Shown: positions 34,137 to 45,781, numbered from the stretch's first letter. The stretch is 64,000 nucleotides of DNA from Gemmatimonadaceae bacterium (GCA_037721215.1 JBBJNV010000005.1:62001-126000), one strand, 5' to 3'. Notes: generated by a model not told the origin, from the sequence alone. Numbers and translations are program-made.

Positions 34137-34895
34137 ATGAAAGTACGGATTACCAGGCGCGATCTGATCGTGCCGGCGCTGGCGGCAGGCATGCTGGCGA
34201 CAGTAGCCGGCGGGACGCTTATGGCGTCTGATCACCAGCAGACAGTTGTAACGGAAGTAAACCCGAGATTCGACATCACCGATGTCTGGGTTTTTCCAGG
34301 AAAGCCAAACCGTGTTTCCCTGCTGGTAACCACCAGCTCGCCACTTTCGCCGGCGCAGACAGACACCCACGCATTCGGAGATATCAGCGAAGAGCTCTAT
34401 CAGATCAAGATCGACAACAATCAGGATCTCCAGGAAGATCTCGTTTTCCAGATCACGTTCACCGGTCCGAGAAACGCGCAGATCGTCACTGTCAGGGGCC
34501 CGGTTGCCCCGAATGAAGTCGGCAACGCAGCGGGTACCGTCCACGCAACGCTCCTGACTTCGCCCATCGTCGCCACCGGCCCCGTCAACACGCTGCTCGG
34601 CTCGGCCGATGGTATTCAGGTTTTCGCGGGCGCGACCGAAGATCCGTTCTTCATCGATCTCGAACAGTTCTTCCGCATTGTTCCCGATCGCAAGCCTGCG
34701 TTTGCGGAGCCGCTGGCAAGTCTGCCCAACGAACAGAACGCGACGTCGTTCCGTGAAAAACCGGCCCCTGATTTCATCGCCGGCTTCAACGGTCTGTCGA
34801 TCGCTATCGAAGTTCCCAAGGAACTGCTCACCGCGGGTGGCTCGCGTCCTCGCTTCGGCGTCTGGGCGACTACCAGCCGCAACACTGCCCTCTAA
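34137..34895 (+). CDS. DUF4331 family exported protein, N-terminal half of the domain
   Basis: 252 residues from the ATG at 34137, with GGAG 7 nt upstream. Residues 1-33 form a signal peptide (RRDLIVPALAAGMLATVAGG, twin-Arg-like start RITRRDL). The mature part opens with the DUF4331 hallmark FDITDVWVFPGKPNRVSLLV. It continues through YQIKIDNNQDLQEDLVFQ and DPFFIDLEQF to the family's GVWATTSR, where it stops. Full DUF4331 proteins continue into a segment starting like QVERMGNPLV; here that segment is in the next gene. Function of the family is unknown; it is often exported and next to TPR proteins. Confidence 0.83.
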   Translation: MKVRITRRDLIVPALAAGMLATVAGGTLMASDHQQTVVTEVNPRFDITDVWVFPGKPNRVSLLVTTSSPLSPAQTDTHAFGDISEELYQIKIDNNQDLQEDLVFQITFTGPRNAQIVTVRGPVAPNEVGNAAGTVHATLLTSPIVATGPVNTLLGSADGIQVFAGATEDPFFIDLEQFFRIVPDRKPAFAEPLASLPNEQNATSFREKPAPDFIAGFNGLSIAIEVPKELLTAGGSRPRFGVWATTSRNTAL

Positions 34896-34933
34896 GCAGC
34901 CCATCCCAGATACCCAGATAAGGAGCAACAATA

Positions 34934-35515
34934 ATGTCGAGCAAGAAAAATCGGGCCGGGGCCGCTATGATGCTGGCTTTGGTGGCCGTCGGCTGCAGCG
35001 AAGGCACCAAGCAGCCTGACAACATTGCCGGACCAGACGTGTCCGCCGCAGTGCAGGCCCAGACGACCTTTCGCCAGGTCGAGCAGCTTGGAAACCCGCT
35101 CGTGCAGGAAGTGACGATCGTGAAGGCACGACACGTCCTGTATGACAGAACGATGCCTTACAACGAGGCAGAGTTCCGCCCGGAGACGGAGGCGTTTATC
35201 CGGGACGTTGCTGGTCGTCCGGCAGACTACGCCGCGACGGTTGCCGGTCTGCTGTACCCGGATATGATCATGGTCAACACTCTCCAGCCGGAAGAGACCG
35301 CTGGTTACCAGTCAATTGCGCTTGCCAACGGCTGGGGCGGGCGGAAGCTGTCTGACGATGTTGTAGACATTTCGCTGGTCGCGGTATTCAGCTCGCTGCT
35401 TGACCCGCGTGGCGCTTCGTGCGCTCCGTTCCAGCTGCCGCTGTGCACCGACAACGTCGATGCCAACGACAAGGCGTTCCTGGCGAACTTCCCGTACTTC
35501 GCCGCCCGCAACTAG
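34934..35515 (+). CDS. DUF4331-related lipoprotein, C-terminal half of the domain
   Basis: 193 residues. It begins with its own lipoprotein signal (AAMMLALVAVGC, Cys at about 21), preceded by AGGAG in front of the ATG at 34934. From about residue 45 it reads FRQVEQLGNPLVQEVTIVKA, the start of the C-terminal half of DUF4331. It continues with WGGRKLSDDVVDISLVAVF and ends with NFPYFAARN, like the family's C-terminal FPYLA. The domain is thus divided between two exported proteins 38 nt apart. The two halves probably associate outside the cytoplasm. Confidence 0.8.
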   Translation: MSSKKNRAGAAMMLALVAVGCSEGTKQPDNIAGPDVSAAVQAQTTFRQVEQLGNPLVQEVTIVKARHVLYDRTMPYNEAEFRPETEAFIRDVAGRPADYAATVAGLLYPDMIMVNTLQPEETAGYQSIALANGWGGRKLSDDVVDISLVAVFSSLLDPRGASCAPFQLPLCTDNVDANDKAFLANFPYFAARN

Positions 35516-35557
35516 CGGGGCGTCAAGTATAAGGGTTGCGAACCGGAGCATCGGTAT

Positions 35558-35593
35558 GGCCGGTTGTCCTCAAAGCAATGAGGGCAACCGGCC
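35558..35593 (+). terminator. Long hairpin after the DUF4331 pair
   Basis: Fourteen-base arms (35558-35571 and 35580-35593) pair with one G-U wobble around an eight-base loop. No T run follows on the plus strand, so it may be a Rho-aided stop or an mRNA-stabilising element. Confidence 0.5.
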
Positions 35594-35603
35594 AAGTCGC
35601 ATC

Positions 35604-35609
35604 TAGGAT
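35604..35609 (+). promoter_or_regulatory. Candidate -10 element for the TPR gene
   Basis: TAGGAT 6 nt before the ATG at 35616. There is no Shine-Dalgarno sequence in between, which fits a leaderless mRNA. The -35 region would fall in the preceding hairpin and is not consensus. Confidence 0.3.
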
Positions 35610-35615
35610 CGCCAT

Positions 35616-36947
35616 ATGACTAATCGAAGCAAGGCAATGTTGTTTGCTGCCGTCGTTGGCGCCGGGCTAACCGGTTGGTGGGCCGTGGAGAGTCTCACGG
35701 CCGCTGGCCGCGGCTCATCGAATACAGGCCTTGGTGCGGCGGCTGCCGAGTTTGCCGCGCTCGAACAGGACATCGTGTTCTACGAACGTCGTGCGGCGAA
35801 TGACACGCTGAGCGCGACAGATCGGGCAAAGCTCGCCGCACTTTATCTGCAGCGCGCGCGGGAGACCGGAGATTACTCCGATGTTCTTCGGGCAGAGACG
35901 CTGGCACGCAGGTCGCTTGCGCTCCGAACCGCCCACAACGTCGCGACGAATATGATCCTCGCCAACAGCCTGGTCGAACAGCACCGGTTCGCCGAGGCTC
36001 GCGAAATCGCGCAGCTGCTCGTGCAACAATCTCGTGGAGACCCTGACTTCGACCATTACCTTGCCCTTCTGGGAGAGGTGAGTCTGGAGGCAGGTGATTA
36101 CGATGGCGCGCGTGCAGCTTTCGATTCGTTGAGCGCCGAGTCACGGGGAACGCTTGGAATTGCTCCCCGGATTGCGCGTTGGCTCGAGGTTCAGGGAAGT
36201 AACGACGCCGCACGCAGGCTTATCCTGCGAACGATTGCGCTCGCCGACTCTACTCCCCACCTGAAGCGGGAGCACGCGGCCTGGTTCCGTTTGCGGTTGG
36301 CCGACATCGAGATGCGTAACGGTCGCCTCCGTGGTGCCGGCGAGGCTCTCGATGCGGCAAGTGCAATTCTTCCCAGCGATTATCGGATTCTTGCAGCTCA
36401 AACGCGTCTGGCGGCGTTGAGAAATGATTGGCGCCGGGCCGTCAAGCTCGGTGACAGCACTATTGCGCTTGTCCTCGACCCTGCAACGCTTGGGATTATC
36501 GGCGAAGCACACGCCAGTCTCGGCGATTCAACCAAGGCAGAGGAGTACTACCGCACGATGGAGGTTGCCGTGTCGGGCCAGCCCGGCGCATTCCATCGGG
36601 CGACTGGTCTATTCCTGCTCGACCATGGCAGGGATGCTGCTGTCATCGAGGCAAAAGCCCGGGAGGAACTGGCTACCCGTCCGGATGTGTACGGGTATGA
36701 TCTGCTTGCCTGGGCGCTGCACAAACAGGGAAAGAACATGGAGGCACGGGCTGCGATGTCGCGCGCGCTGCGGATGGGTACACGCGACGGTCTGCTCTTC
36801 TATCATGCGGGAATGGTAGAGCGCGCGTTGGGTGACAACCCGCGCGCCCGATACTATCTGACGCGTGCCCTTGCCGTTAATCCATCTTTCGATCCACTAC
36901 ACCCACGCGCGGCAAAGGCTACACTGGATTCGCTGAAGCGCACCTAG
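35616..36947 (+). CDS. Exported TPR-repeat protein
   Basis: 443 residues. Residues 5-30 are a signal peptide or anchor (AMLFAAVVGAGLTGWWAV). The rest is helical TPR repeats, for example HRFAEAREIAQLLVQQS, EAGDYDGARAAFDSLS, LGDSTKAEEYYRTM and the last, clearest one LGDNPRARYYLTRALAVNPS. No catalytic motif is seen. It follows the DUF4331 pair, and DUF4331 proteins are commonly accompanied by TPR proteins, so a scaffold role in the same envelope complex is a reasonable inference. RtcB begins 19 nt after its stop. Confidence 0.78.
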   Translation: MTNRSKAMLFAAVVGAGLTGWWAVESLTAAGRGSSNTGLGAAAAEFAALEQDIVFYERRAANDTLSATDRAKLAALYLQRARETGDYSDVLRAETLARRSLALRTAHNVATNMILANSLVEQHRFAEAREIAQLLVQQSRGDPDFDHYLALLGEVSLEAGDYDGARAAFDSLSAESRGTLGIAPRIARWLEVQGSNDAARRLILRTIALADSTPHLKREHAAWFRLRLADIEMRNGRLRGAGEALDAASAILPSDYRILAAQTRLAALRNDWRRAVKLGDSTIALVLDPATLGIIGEAHASLGDSTKAEEYYRTMEVAVSGQPGAFHRATGLFLLDHGRDAAVIEAKAREELATRPDVYGYDLLAWALHKQGKNMEARAAMSRALRMGTRDGLLFYHAGMVERALGDNPRARYYLTRALAVNPSFDPLHPRAAKATLDSLKRT

Positions 36948-36966
36948 GCCCTGCCCAGGACCACGG

Positions 36967-38179
36967 ATGACTGCGAACGTCACGGCGATTTTCGGTACAC
37001 ATGACGAAAAAACGCTGGCCCAGCTGCACGATGTAGCCTCACGGGCCGCTTACGCAGCATTGATGGCCGACGGCCATGTCGGTTACATCATGCCAATCGG
37101 TGGTGTGGCTGCCTTCCGCAACCAGGTGTCCGTACCCGGCGTGGGCTATGATATCGCATGCGGGAATGCCGCGATACGCACTGACCGCAGCGTCCACAAT
37201 TACAATCGCCGGGACCTGACCCTGCTGGCCGATGAGATAGCCCGGACGGTCTCGTTTGGCGTTGGCCGCACCAATCGCGCCGATGATGCGCCGACGGATC
37301 ATTCGTTATTCGAATCTGGTGCGTGGTCACTCCTTCCGCGCGAAGCGCAAGGCCACAATCTCAGGAACAAGGCACGCTCTCAACTCGGCACCGTGGGCAG
37401 CGGCAATCACTACGTCGACATTTTCGCGGACGATGAAGGTGCGATCTGGGTTGGCGTTCATTTCGGTTCGCGCGGTCTGGGGCATACGATTGCATCCGGA
37501 TTTCTCTCGCTCGGCGCCGGCGAAAAGTGGGGCACGCCGGTCAGGGAAACGGGAAGCGATATTCGATCTGGACTCTCCGATCGGCTCGGACTACTGGTCG
37601 CTGATGAATCTCGCAGGGGAATACGCATATGCAGGTCGCGAATGGGTGGCGCGGAAGGTTGTCGAAATGATCGGCGCCCAGAAGGTGGAGTTGATCCATA
37701 ACCACCACAACTTTGCGTGGCGCGAAGATCACTTCGGTGAATCGCTGGTCGTGGTACGGAAGGGCGCAACGCCCGCGTTCCCCGGCCAGAAAGGGTTTAT
37801 CGGCGGATCGATGGGTGACAACGCGGTAATTGTGCGGGGTACGTCCAGCAGTCCGGCACAGGCTAGTGCACTTTACTCCACGGTCCACGGCGCGGGCCGG
37901 GTGATGTCGCGCACGCAGGCGCGGGGAAAGACGAAGGGCTGGGGTGCCAAGGCCCGCATCGTGTCGCCGGGACTGGTTTCGCAGGGAATGATGGACGAGT
38001 GGGTCAGGGAGCGCGGCGTTATTCTCCGCGGGGGCGGACTGGATGAATCACCCCACGCATACCGCCGCCTGCCCGATGTTCTGAGGGAACAGGGCGACAC
38101 CATTCAAGTTCTGCACACGCTCACGCCACTTATCGTCGTCATGGCGGGTGCGGAAGAATTTGATCCGTACAAGGATTGA
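36967..38179 (+). pseudogene. rtcB: RtcB-family RNA ligase interrupted by a one-base frameshift
   Basis: RtcB joins 2',3'-cyclic phosphate and 5'-OH RNA ends using GTP and Mn2+. The first frame (36967 on) has DGHVGYIMPIGGV, VGYDIACGN (conserved Cys), GSGNHYVDIF and HFGSRGLGH. The second frame, ending at 38179, has LDLSP-like FDLDSPIGSDY, YAYAGREW, HNHHNFAWRE, FIGGSMGD and VHGAGRVMSR (the guanylylated His region). The two halves join if one A of the AAA at 37547-37549 is dropped, giving PVREREAIFDLDSP and a total of 403 codons plus stop. All metal and catalytic residues are present, so this is a recent mutation or a sequencing error. No archease gene is near. Confidence 0.85.
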
Positions 38180-38252
38180 TGGAAAGTCGGGTTCCCCAAC
38201 CCGCTGCTGCCCGGGTCGCAGCCCTCACGCTTACGTCGCGGCAGGAAACGAA

Positions 38253-38326
38253 TAGCAGGAGAGAGACTCGAACTCTCGACCTCACGATTATGAGTCGTGC
38301 GCTCTAGCCAGCTGAGCTACCCTGCC
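38253..38326 (-). tRNA. tRNA-Met(CAT), elongator type
   Basis: 74 nt on the minus strand: acceptor GGCAGGG pairs with TCCTGCT (a G-U at 1-72 and at 7-66), D arm GCTC/GAGC, anticodon stem CACGA/TCGTG with loop CTCATAA, and T arm GAGAG/CTCTC with loop TTCGAGT. Discriminator A. The CCA is not encoded. CAT can also mark tRNA-Ile2, the lysidine substrate of TilS, so the identity is likely but not certain. Confidence 0.85.
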
Positions 38327-38425
38327 CTTATCATCGTGCAGCAAGACCTCTCGACCACTGAAGCCTCATTGCAAAGCGCAAACGGCCGGCCCTCTCGGAC
38401 CGGCCGCACGCTGGAACTTCCATCA

Positions 38426-38499
<74 letters not shown>

Positions 38500-38561
38500 A
38501 TAGAAGTCGGAATCTACCCGCCAGAGGAGCCAAGTCAAGCGGTCCAATCGCCCAACGCGCA

Positions 38562-38855
38562 TCATCGAGGCGCTGTATCCGCAGCCGCCCCAAAGCGATA
38601 GAGAATCTCCCGGTCTCCCTTCACCATTCCAAACTGCTCGCGCGCAATTCTCTCCTGCGCCGACCGGTCGTTTTGTATCGCGCGCAGAAGCCGCCGCATG
38701 CTGTCCACCTGCCTGCTCAATGAATCGGTCTTTGCGCTCAGCTGCTTCTGTCTGGCACGCTGCTTCCACAAATCGGTGGTGCTCCATTCGCCACCCTGCA
38801 GCGCAAAATAAAGCGCACCCGCCATGATCATCCACAGAGCGACGCGCGCCAGCAC
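38562..38855 (-). CDS. ftsB: FtsB/DivIC-like septum formation protein
   Basis: 97-residue bitopic protein: a short N-terminal membrane helix (VALWMIMAGALYFAL, about residues 5-20), then a coiled coil (LSAKTDSLSRQVDSMRRLLR), then ERIAREQFGMVKGDREILYR, the conserved C-terminal element of FtsB/DivIC. It links FtsL and FtsQ in the divisome. It starts with GTG at 38855, 8 nt after the eno stop; eno-ftsB is a common pair. The tRNA-fMet follows 62 nt downstream. Confidence 0.86.
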   Translation of the reverse strand: MLARVALWMIMAGALYFALQGGEWSTTDLWKQRARQKQLSAKTDSLSRQVDSMRRLLRAIQNDRSAQERIAREQFGMVKGDREILYRFGAAADTAPR

Positions 38856-38863
38856 GATTCGCG

Positions 38864-40958
<2,095 letters not shown>

Positions 40959-40998
40959 TTGGGGGATGAATCGGGATCGGCGCCGCGCCTTGGGATTG

Positions 40999-42012
40999 TC
41001 ACTGCGGCGGGTCTGCCTTGAAATGAAGGTAACCGGTCGGTGCCTCAACTTCTTCACCCTGAAAAAACACGCGAACCGCCGCAGCGCCCGCGCTGACAGT
41101 TCCAATCCACGTCAGCTCGATGCCGAACTCCCGCTCGAATCCGGCTAGATCGAGGTCATCGGGGACGGTCGCGAGAAGCTCGTACTCTTCTCCACTGCTC
41201 GCGGCATCAAATGGAAAAAGCCCGGCCATCGTTCGTATCCGTTCCAGATCGATCGAGATCTCAACGCGGCTCGCCGCAGCGATATGCCCAAGGTCGGAGG
41301 CCAGTCCGTCCGAGATATCTATCGCGGCAGTAGCACCTGCTGTGGACAACCAGGCTGCCTCCCTGATTCTCGGCTCGGGATGCGCAAATCTGCGCCGGGC
41401 ATCTGGCAGCGGCTCGGTGCCGCGCTCAAAAGCACGTAATGCGGCGAGCGATCCGCCTACCGCACCTGTCATGTAAACCCGATCCCCAGCCCTTGCCCCG
41501 GAGCGGCACAGCGTTCTTGCGGCCGTGCCGAGCACTGTGAACGTCAGTGAAAGCTTGTCTCCCCGACTGAGATCACCCCCCAGGATAGGAGCATCACAGC
41601 GCGCACCGGCGTCACCGATCCCGTCTCCGATCTCGTCAAGTGCCGAGCTCCATGACTCCGGTATGGTCAGCGCTGCGAGCATTCCGATCGGCTTCGCGCC
41701 CATAGCCGCGATGTCACTCAGCGCAGCAGCGGCCGAGCGATACCCGATTTCGGCGGGTGTAATCCAGTTTCGCCTGAAATGGACGTCCTCGACACTTGTA
41801 TCCATGCTCACGACAGTCATGCCGCCCATTGCGGTGAGTATTGCGGCATCGTCGCCAATGCAGCGTGCTCGCGGCCCCCACCGTTCGAGGAGCCGTCTGA
41901 TCGCGTCAAATTCGCGACCTCCTCCTAGGGGCGTGTGCGGCAGAAAGGTCTGGTTTCGGAGAGTGTGCGCAAACAATGGAGCCACAGCTTCGTCACTATT
42001 GTCGGCTGTCAT
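40999..42012 (-). CDS. thiL: Thiamine-monophosphate kinase
   Basis: Phosphorylates thiamine monophosphate to the diphosphate cofactor. 337 residues. Glycine-rich REFDAIRRLL and GDDAAIL near residue 55, the Mg-binding MDTSVEDVHFRR, AALSDIAAMGAKP, GGDLSRGD and AIDISDGLASDLGHIA are ThiL/PurM-superfamily signatures. The first 30 residues are longer than usual. The ATG at 42012 overlaps the nnr stop as ATGA; an internal start closer to REFDAI cannot be excluded. The thiamine-dependent enzyme Dxs is in the same window. Confidence 0.93.
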   Translation of the reverse strand: MTADNSDEAVAPLFAHTLRNQTFLPHTPLGGGREFDAIRRLLERWGPRARCIGDDAAILTAMGGMTVVSMDTSVEDVHFRRNWITPAEIGYRSAAAALSDIAAMGAKPIGMLAALTIPESWSSALDEIGDGIGDAGARCDAPILGGDLSRGDKLSLTFTVLGTAARTLCRSGARAGDRVYMTGAVGGSLAALRAFERGTEPLPDARRRFAHPEPRIREAAWLSTAGATAAIDISDGLASDLGHIAAASRVEISIDLERIRTMAGLFPFDAASSGEEYELLATVPDDLDLAGFEREFGIELTWIGTVSAGAAAVRVFFQGEEVEAPTGYLHFKADPPQ

Positions 42013-43544
42013 TTACGGGCGTCCAGCATTGCAAGAACTCCTGCGGGCAGTTCAGTCGCATTCTCGTTCCACGCCGCCGGCATCGCTTCCAGAACATCGT
42101 CGAGCGTTATGCCGCGCACGCCGTTGCAAAGTTCGGCGGCACGGCCATGGACGAATGCGGAGCATGCTGCGGCTTCGCCTGCATCGCTCATCTGACTGAG
42201 AAGTGTGGCACAAACCCCGGTAAGAATGTCGCCGCTTCCGCCGGTTGCGAGTGCGGCAGTTCCGGATGCGATTACATACCGCTCGCCGCCCGGTACGAAT
42301 ACAACCGTTGGCGTACCCTTGAGCAGAACCACCGCGCCTACCGAGCGGGCCAGCTCCATGCCGATATCGAACCGACGTGCAAGGACATCGTCGACGCTGG
42401 TGCCAAGCAACCGGCCAAGCTCCGCGGGATGAGGGGTCAGAATGGCAAGCCTGTTCCCGATCAGGGTCGCAAGCGACGCGGCATCATTCTCAAACACATT
42501 GAGCGCATCGGCGTCCAGCACCAACGGTCCATTGAAGGCCAGCATCACGCGCTCGACAAGTTCGCGGGTCGCATCCGACCGACCCAGGCCCGGGCCAATC
42601 GCGATGACGTCAGACGATTCCGCGACCCGCGCTGTATCAGAGGCAACCTCCGGCCACGCGGACACCAGCGCCTGAGGCACGCCTGCGTGGACCGGGCCGA
42701 TGTTTTCGCGGTTGACAATGAGATGCAGCAGCCCGATTCCGGAACGCAGCGCACCGCGACCCGCGAGAAGCGCCGCACCCGCCATTCCCACGCCGCCGCC
42801 GATTACGGCCAGCCGTTTGCGCGTACCCTTGTGAGCGGTCCAGGGAATGACGGGGATGTGAGACTGTGCCCAGGCGGTGTCGATCAGCGTCGGCAAAGCA
42901 GCCATCGCCGGGCTCTCAGTCAACCCGATGTCGAGAGCCAGCACCTCGCCACAGAAATCGCGCGCCGTCAAATGGCCGCGTTTGAGAGTGCCGAACGCAA
43001 GCGTGAGATCAGCCCGGATCGCTCCGTCCGCGCTCCCGTTCGTCGCATTCACACCACTTGGCACGTCGAGCGCAACTACCCAAACCCCGGCTGCATGCGC
43101 CGAATTGATGGATTCTATGGTCGGAGAAATTTTTCCTTGTGGCGTCCCGGTAGAGCCCGTACCGAGCAGTGCATCGACGATCAGCCGCGACGATCCGATG
43201 TTGTCTTCAAGGACAATAGAGCCCGGTGAGTCGGTACAAGCTGCGAGTGCACGATCCCGCGCGCCGATCGCATCGGGCGACCGCGCGCTGACCGCCTCTG
43301 CCACTCGCACCCGATATCCCCGAGCTGCAAGCAAGCCGGCGACAATCCATCCATCGCCACCGTTGTTACCGGGGCCGGTCGCAACCGTAACCTGCGTCCA
43401 CTGACCGAGAGGAAACCGGCTGACGATTGCCTCGGCCGCTGCCTGGCCGGCACGCTCCATAAGAGTTCTGGGGGCGATCCCGGTTGCCATGGTCGCCATC
43501 TCGCACTCCATCGATTCGGCGGCGGTCGCGATACGTACTGTCAC
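42009..43544 (-). CDS. nnr: Bifunctional NAD(P)H-hydrate epimerase / ADP-dependent NAD(P)H-hydrate dehydratase
   Basis: Repairs hydrated NADH and NADPH. 511 residues with two domains: the N-terminal YjeF_N epimerase (GPGNNGGDGWIVAGLLAARG, VDALLGTG) and, from about 225, the C-terminal ribokinase-like dehydratase (GGGVGMAGAALLAGRGALRS, LTPHPAELGRLLG, ATGGSGDILTG with the catalytic Asp). Starts with GTG at 43544; no ATG is near. It ends by overlapping thiL and follows the Minf_1886-like gene by 57 nt. Confidence 0.95.
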   Translation of the reverse strand: MTVRIATAAESMECEMATMATGIAPRTLMERAGQAAAEAIVSRFPLGQWTQVTVATGPGNNGGDGWIVAGLLAARGYRVRVAEAVSARSPDAIGARDRALAACTDSPGSIVLEDNIGSSRLIVDALLGTGSTGTPQGKISPTIESINSAHAAGVWVVALDVPSGVNATNGSADGAIRADLTLAFGTLKRGHLTARDFCGEVLALDIGLTESPAMAALPTLIDTAWAQSHIPVIPWTAHKGTRKRLAVIGGGVGMAGAALLAGRGALRSGIGLLHLIVNRENIGPVHAGVPQALVSAWPEVASDTARVAESSDVIAIGPGLGRSDATRELVERVMLAFNGPLVLDADALNVFENDAASLATLIGNRLAILTPHPAELGRLLGTSVDDVLARRFDIGMELARSVGAVVLLKGTPTVVFVPGGERYVIASGTAALATGGSGDILTGVCATLLSQMSDAGEAAACSAFVHGRAAELCNGVRGITLDDVLEAMPAAWNENATELPAGVLAMLDARK

Positions 43545-43601
43545 GTGCCACTGCCTCGGTCTGCGCGCTGTGTCCGGTGCTGAGTTTGCCTCGTCAGGGC
43601 G

Positions 43602-43988
43602 TCACGCGGAAGGCGCTGCGTTCCACGGATACTCGCGTTCAAACGCATGCTCAAAATCGAACACTCCGGCAAATTCCTCGCGAGTATCGTTCGGCTGTTT
43701 CACCAGAAATCCGAGCTCGACCAGCGTGAACACGATTTCCCCAATGTCCATTGTGGCATTCACTCCCCACTTCTCGAGCACAATGCGCGACATGACGCCG
43801 TACCGCTCGAGCGCCAGGTCGCGGCAGGAGCCGGCCAGCTCTGCGGCGGAGATGTGGCGTCGCGCGTCCAGCCTGCCCTGAGTGTATTCGAGCGCCGACA
43901 ATACGAAAAGGTAGGCTTGCTCGTCATACCGCGACTCTCGAAGTCGAATCCGGTCCATCACTCCATCGCGAAAAGCCAGCTCAGCCAC
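43602..43988 (-). CDS. Minf_1886 family protein, function unknown
   Basis: 128 residues. The start [20 protein letters not shown] and the segment [18 protein letters not shown] with [15 protein letters not shown] match the Minf_1886 family, found in Gemmatimonadota, Planctomycetes and Verrucomicrobia-type genomes. The fold seems all-helical; there is no catalytic motif. The GTG start at 43988 lies 8 nt inside the glyA end, so it is translated from the glyA message. Family role is unknown. Confidence 0.8.
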   Translation of the reverse strand: MAELAFRDGVMDRIRLRESRYDEQAYLFVLSALEYTQGRLDARRHISAAELAGSCRDLALERYGVMSRIVLEKWGVNATMDIGEIVFTLVELGFLVKQPNDTREEFAGVFDFEHAFEREYPWNAAPSA

Positions 43989-45249
43989 CGATTTCAGCTC
44001 CCCGCGATGTGAATGCGCCGGAATACAAGGGGAAGCCTTCCATCAAAGCCCGCACTTCCGCACTCACCTGCAGCGAAAGCGCGTCATCGCCGGGAGCGCT
44101 GAGCACGCGATCGATCAACGCTGCGATCAACTTCATCTCGGGCTCCTTCATTCCCCGCGTGGTGACGGCGGGTGTCCCGATGCGAATACCACTGGTGACA
44201 AAAGGCGACTGGGTTTCCTTCGGCACCGTGTTCTTGTTGACGGTTATGCCGGCCGCATCCAGGGCTTTCTCGGCAATCTTTCCGGTGAGATCTCTGTTCC
44301 GCAGATCGACGAGCATGAGATGGTTGTCAGTGCCGCCCGAAACGATTTCAAAGCCGTTACCCGTGAGCGCCTCGGCGAGTGACTTCGCATTTGCGATGAT
44401 CTGCCGGCAGTAGCCGGCAAACGATGGATCGAGCGCCTCCTTGAATGACACAGCTTTCGCGGCAATCACGTGCTCGAGCGGTCCGCCCTGTGTTCCCGGA
44501 AACATTGCTTTATCGATGGCCTTGGCGTGCTCCTGCCTGCAAAGAATCAGTCCACCTCTCGGCCCGCGCAGGGTCTTGTGCGTCGTCGTCGTTACCGCAT
44601 CGGCATGCGGAAGAGGCGAAGGATGCAGTCCCGTCGCTACGAGACCAGCGATATGAGCCATGTCGACAACGAACTTCGCGCCAATTTCCTTTGCGACTTC
44701 GGCGAACGGCTCGAAGTCGATTATGCGCGCATATGCGCTCGCGCCGGCAATAATCATCTTCGGCCGTTCGCGGCGCGCAATCTCCTGCATTGCAGCATAA
44801 TCGATGCGGCCGTCATCGCCCACGCCGTAATGAATGGCGTTGTACAGCAATCCCGAAAAGTTGACGGGTGAGCCGTGGGTAAGATGCCCGCCCTGCGAAA
44901 GGTCGAGGCCAAGCACTGTGTCGCCAGGTTTGAGAAACGCGAGATACACTGCTGCATTCGCCTGAGCTCCGGAGTGGGGCTGAACGTTGGCGTGTTCCGC
45001 GTCGAACAGCTGCCTGGCGCGGTTGATCGCAATCTGCTCGATCTGATCGACGACCTCGCAACCACCGTAATAACGCTTTCCCGGAAGCCCTTCGGCGTAC
45101 TTGTTGGTCAGAGGAGTTCCCATCGCCTCGAGAACTGCCTCAGAGACAAAATTCTCGCTTGCGATGAGCTCGATGCCGTGACGCTGGCGCTCCACCTCCA
45201 GCCGGATGAGAGCTGCGATATCCGGATCGTAATCGGTGAGCGCCGTCAT
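43981..45249 (-). CDS. glyA: Serine hydroxymethyltransferase
   Basis: PLP enzyme converting serine and tetrahydrofolate to glycine and 5,10-methylene-THF; main source of one-carbon units. 422 residues from the ATG at 45249, which is 16 nt after the rpiB stop; the frame runs upstream to 45369. Seen: [61 protein letters not shown] and the PLP-lysine region [14 protein letters not shown]. It supplies the methyl cycle served by AhcY and formyl groups for PurN and PurH, all in this window. Confidence 0.97.
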   Translation of the reverse strand: MTALTDYDPDIAALIRLEVERQRHGIELIASENFVSEAVLEAMGTPLTNKYAEGLPGKRYYGGCEVVDQIEQIAINRARQLFDAEHANVQPHSGAQANAAVYLAFLKPGDTVLGLDLSQGGHLTHGSPVNFSGLLYNAIHYGVGDDGRIDYAAMQEIARRERPKMIIAGASAYARIIDFEPFAEVAKEIGAKFVVDMAHIAGLVATGLHPSPLPHADAVTTTTHKTLRGPRGGLILCRQEHAKAIDKAMFPGTQGGPLEHVIAAKAVSFKEALDPSFAGYCRQIIANAKSLAEALTGNGFEIVSGGTDNHLMLVDLRNRDLTGKIAEKALDAAGITVNKNTVPKETQSPFVTSGIRIGTPAVTTRGMKEPEMKLIAALIDRVLSAPGDDALSLQVSAEVRALMEGFPLYSGAFTSRGAEIGG

Positions 45250-45265
45250 CTGAGAGCGCTCGTTC

Positions 45266-45781
45266 TCAACCTGTTGCATCACCATCTCCATCAGCACCGG
45301 TTTCAGTTCCAGCGCGGTCGATCTTGTCGACACGCCGGGCATGCCTCCCGCCCTCGAAGTCCGTTTCAAGCCAGCGTTTCATGATTTCGACACCGTCATC
45401 TTCCGATACGAACCTCGCGGGCACCACAAGTACATTCGAATCGTTGTGACGTCTGGAAAGCTCGGCTATCTCCGGCATCCATGAGAGTGCCGCGCGAACG
45501 CGTGGGTAGCGGTTGGCAACGATGTCAACCCCGATACCGCTGCCGCACAGCAGGATGCCGCGTTCAGCACTGCCGCTTGATACACTTTCCGCAAGCGGAT
45601 GTGCAAAATCAGGATAATCGCTGGCGGTTTCGCTAGCCGTCCCCATGTCATTTACATGGTATCCCATACGTTCCATTTCGGCGACCATCCTCGCTTTCAT
45701 ACGGACCCCGGCATGGTCAGAAGCAATCTGAATCGACGTGGCGGGATCGTCATCGGTCAGACCCGCCCCTCCGCTTGTCAT
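45266..45781 (-). CDS. rpiB: Ribose-5-phosphate isomerase B
   Basis: Interconverts ribose-5-phosphate and ribulose-5-phosphate. 171 residues from the ATG at 45781, which overlaps the leucine dehydrogenase stop (ATGA). Core motifs: [16 protein letters not shown] near residue 19, [19 protein letters not shown], and [16 protein letters not shown] with the active-site Cys. [13 protein letters not shown] is also typical. The C-terminal 25 residues are Asp/Gly/Thr-rich and not conserved. It links to gnd and zwf functionally. Confidence 0.93.
   Translation of the reverse strand: MTSGGAGLTDDDPATSIQIASDHAGVRMKARMVAEMERMGYHVNDMGTASETASDYPDFAHPLAESVSSGSAERGILLCGSGIGVDIVANRYPRVRAALSWMPEIAELSRRHNDSNVLVVPARFVSEDDGVEIMKRWLETDFEGGRHARRVDKIDRAGTETGADGDGDATG

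Noticed and set aside
33891-34931. 346-codon minus-strand open frame covering the intergenic region and the DUF4331 gene
   Set aside because: Its composition is unlike an exported or enzymatic protein, it covers a gene with a clear signal peptide and ribosome-binding site, and it would begin inside the gap before the second DUF4331 gene.
34137-35515. DUF4331 pair as one gene broken by a frameshift
   Set aside because: The second gene has its own ribosome-binding site and lipoprotein signal, and the 38-nt gap is not coding in any frame that would join them.
38180-38252. Terminator after RtcB (6-bp stem CGGGTT/AACCCG near 38188-38203)
   Set aside because: The stem is short and no T run follows on either strand, so it is not a convincing terminator.
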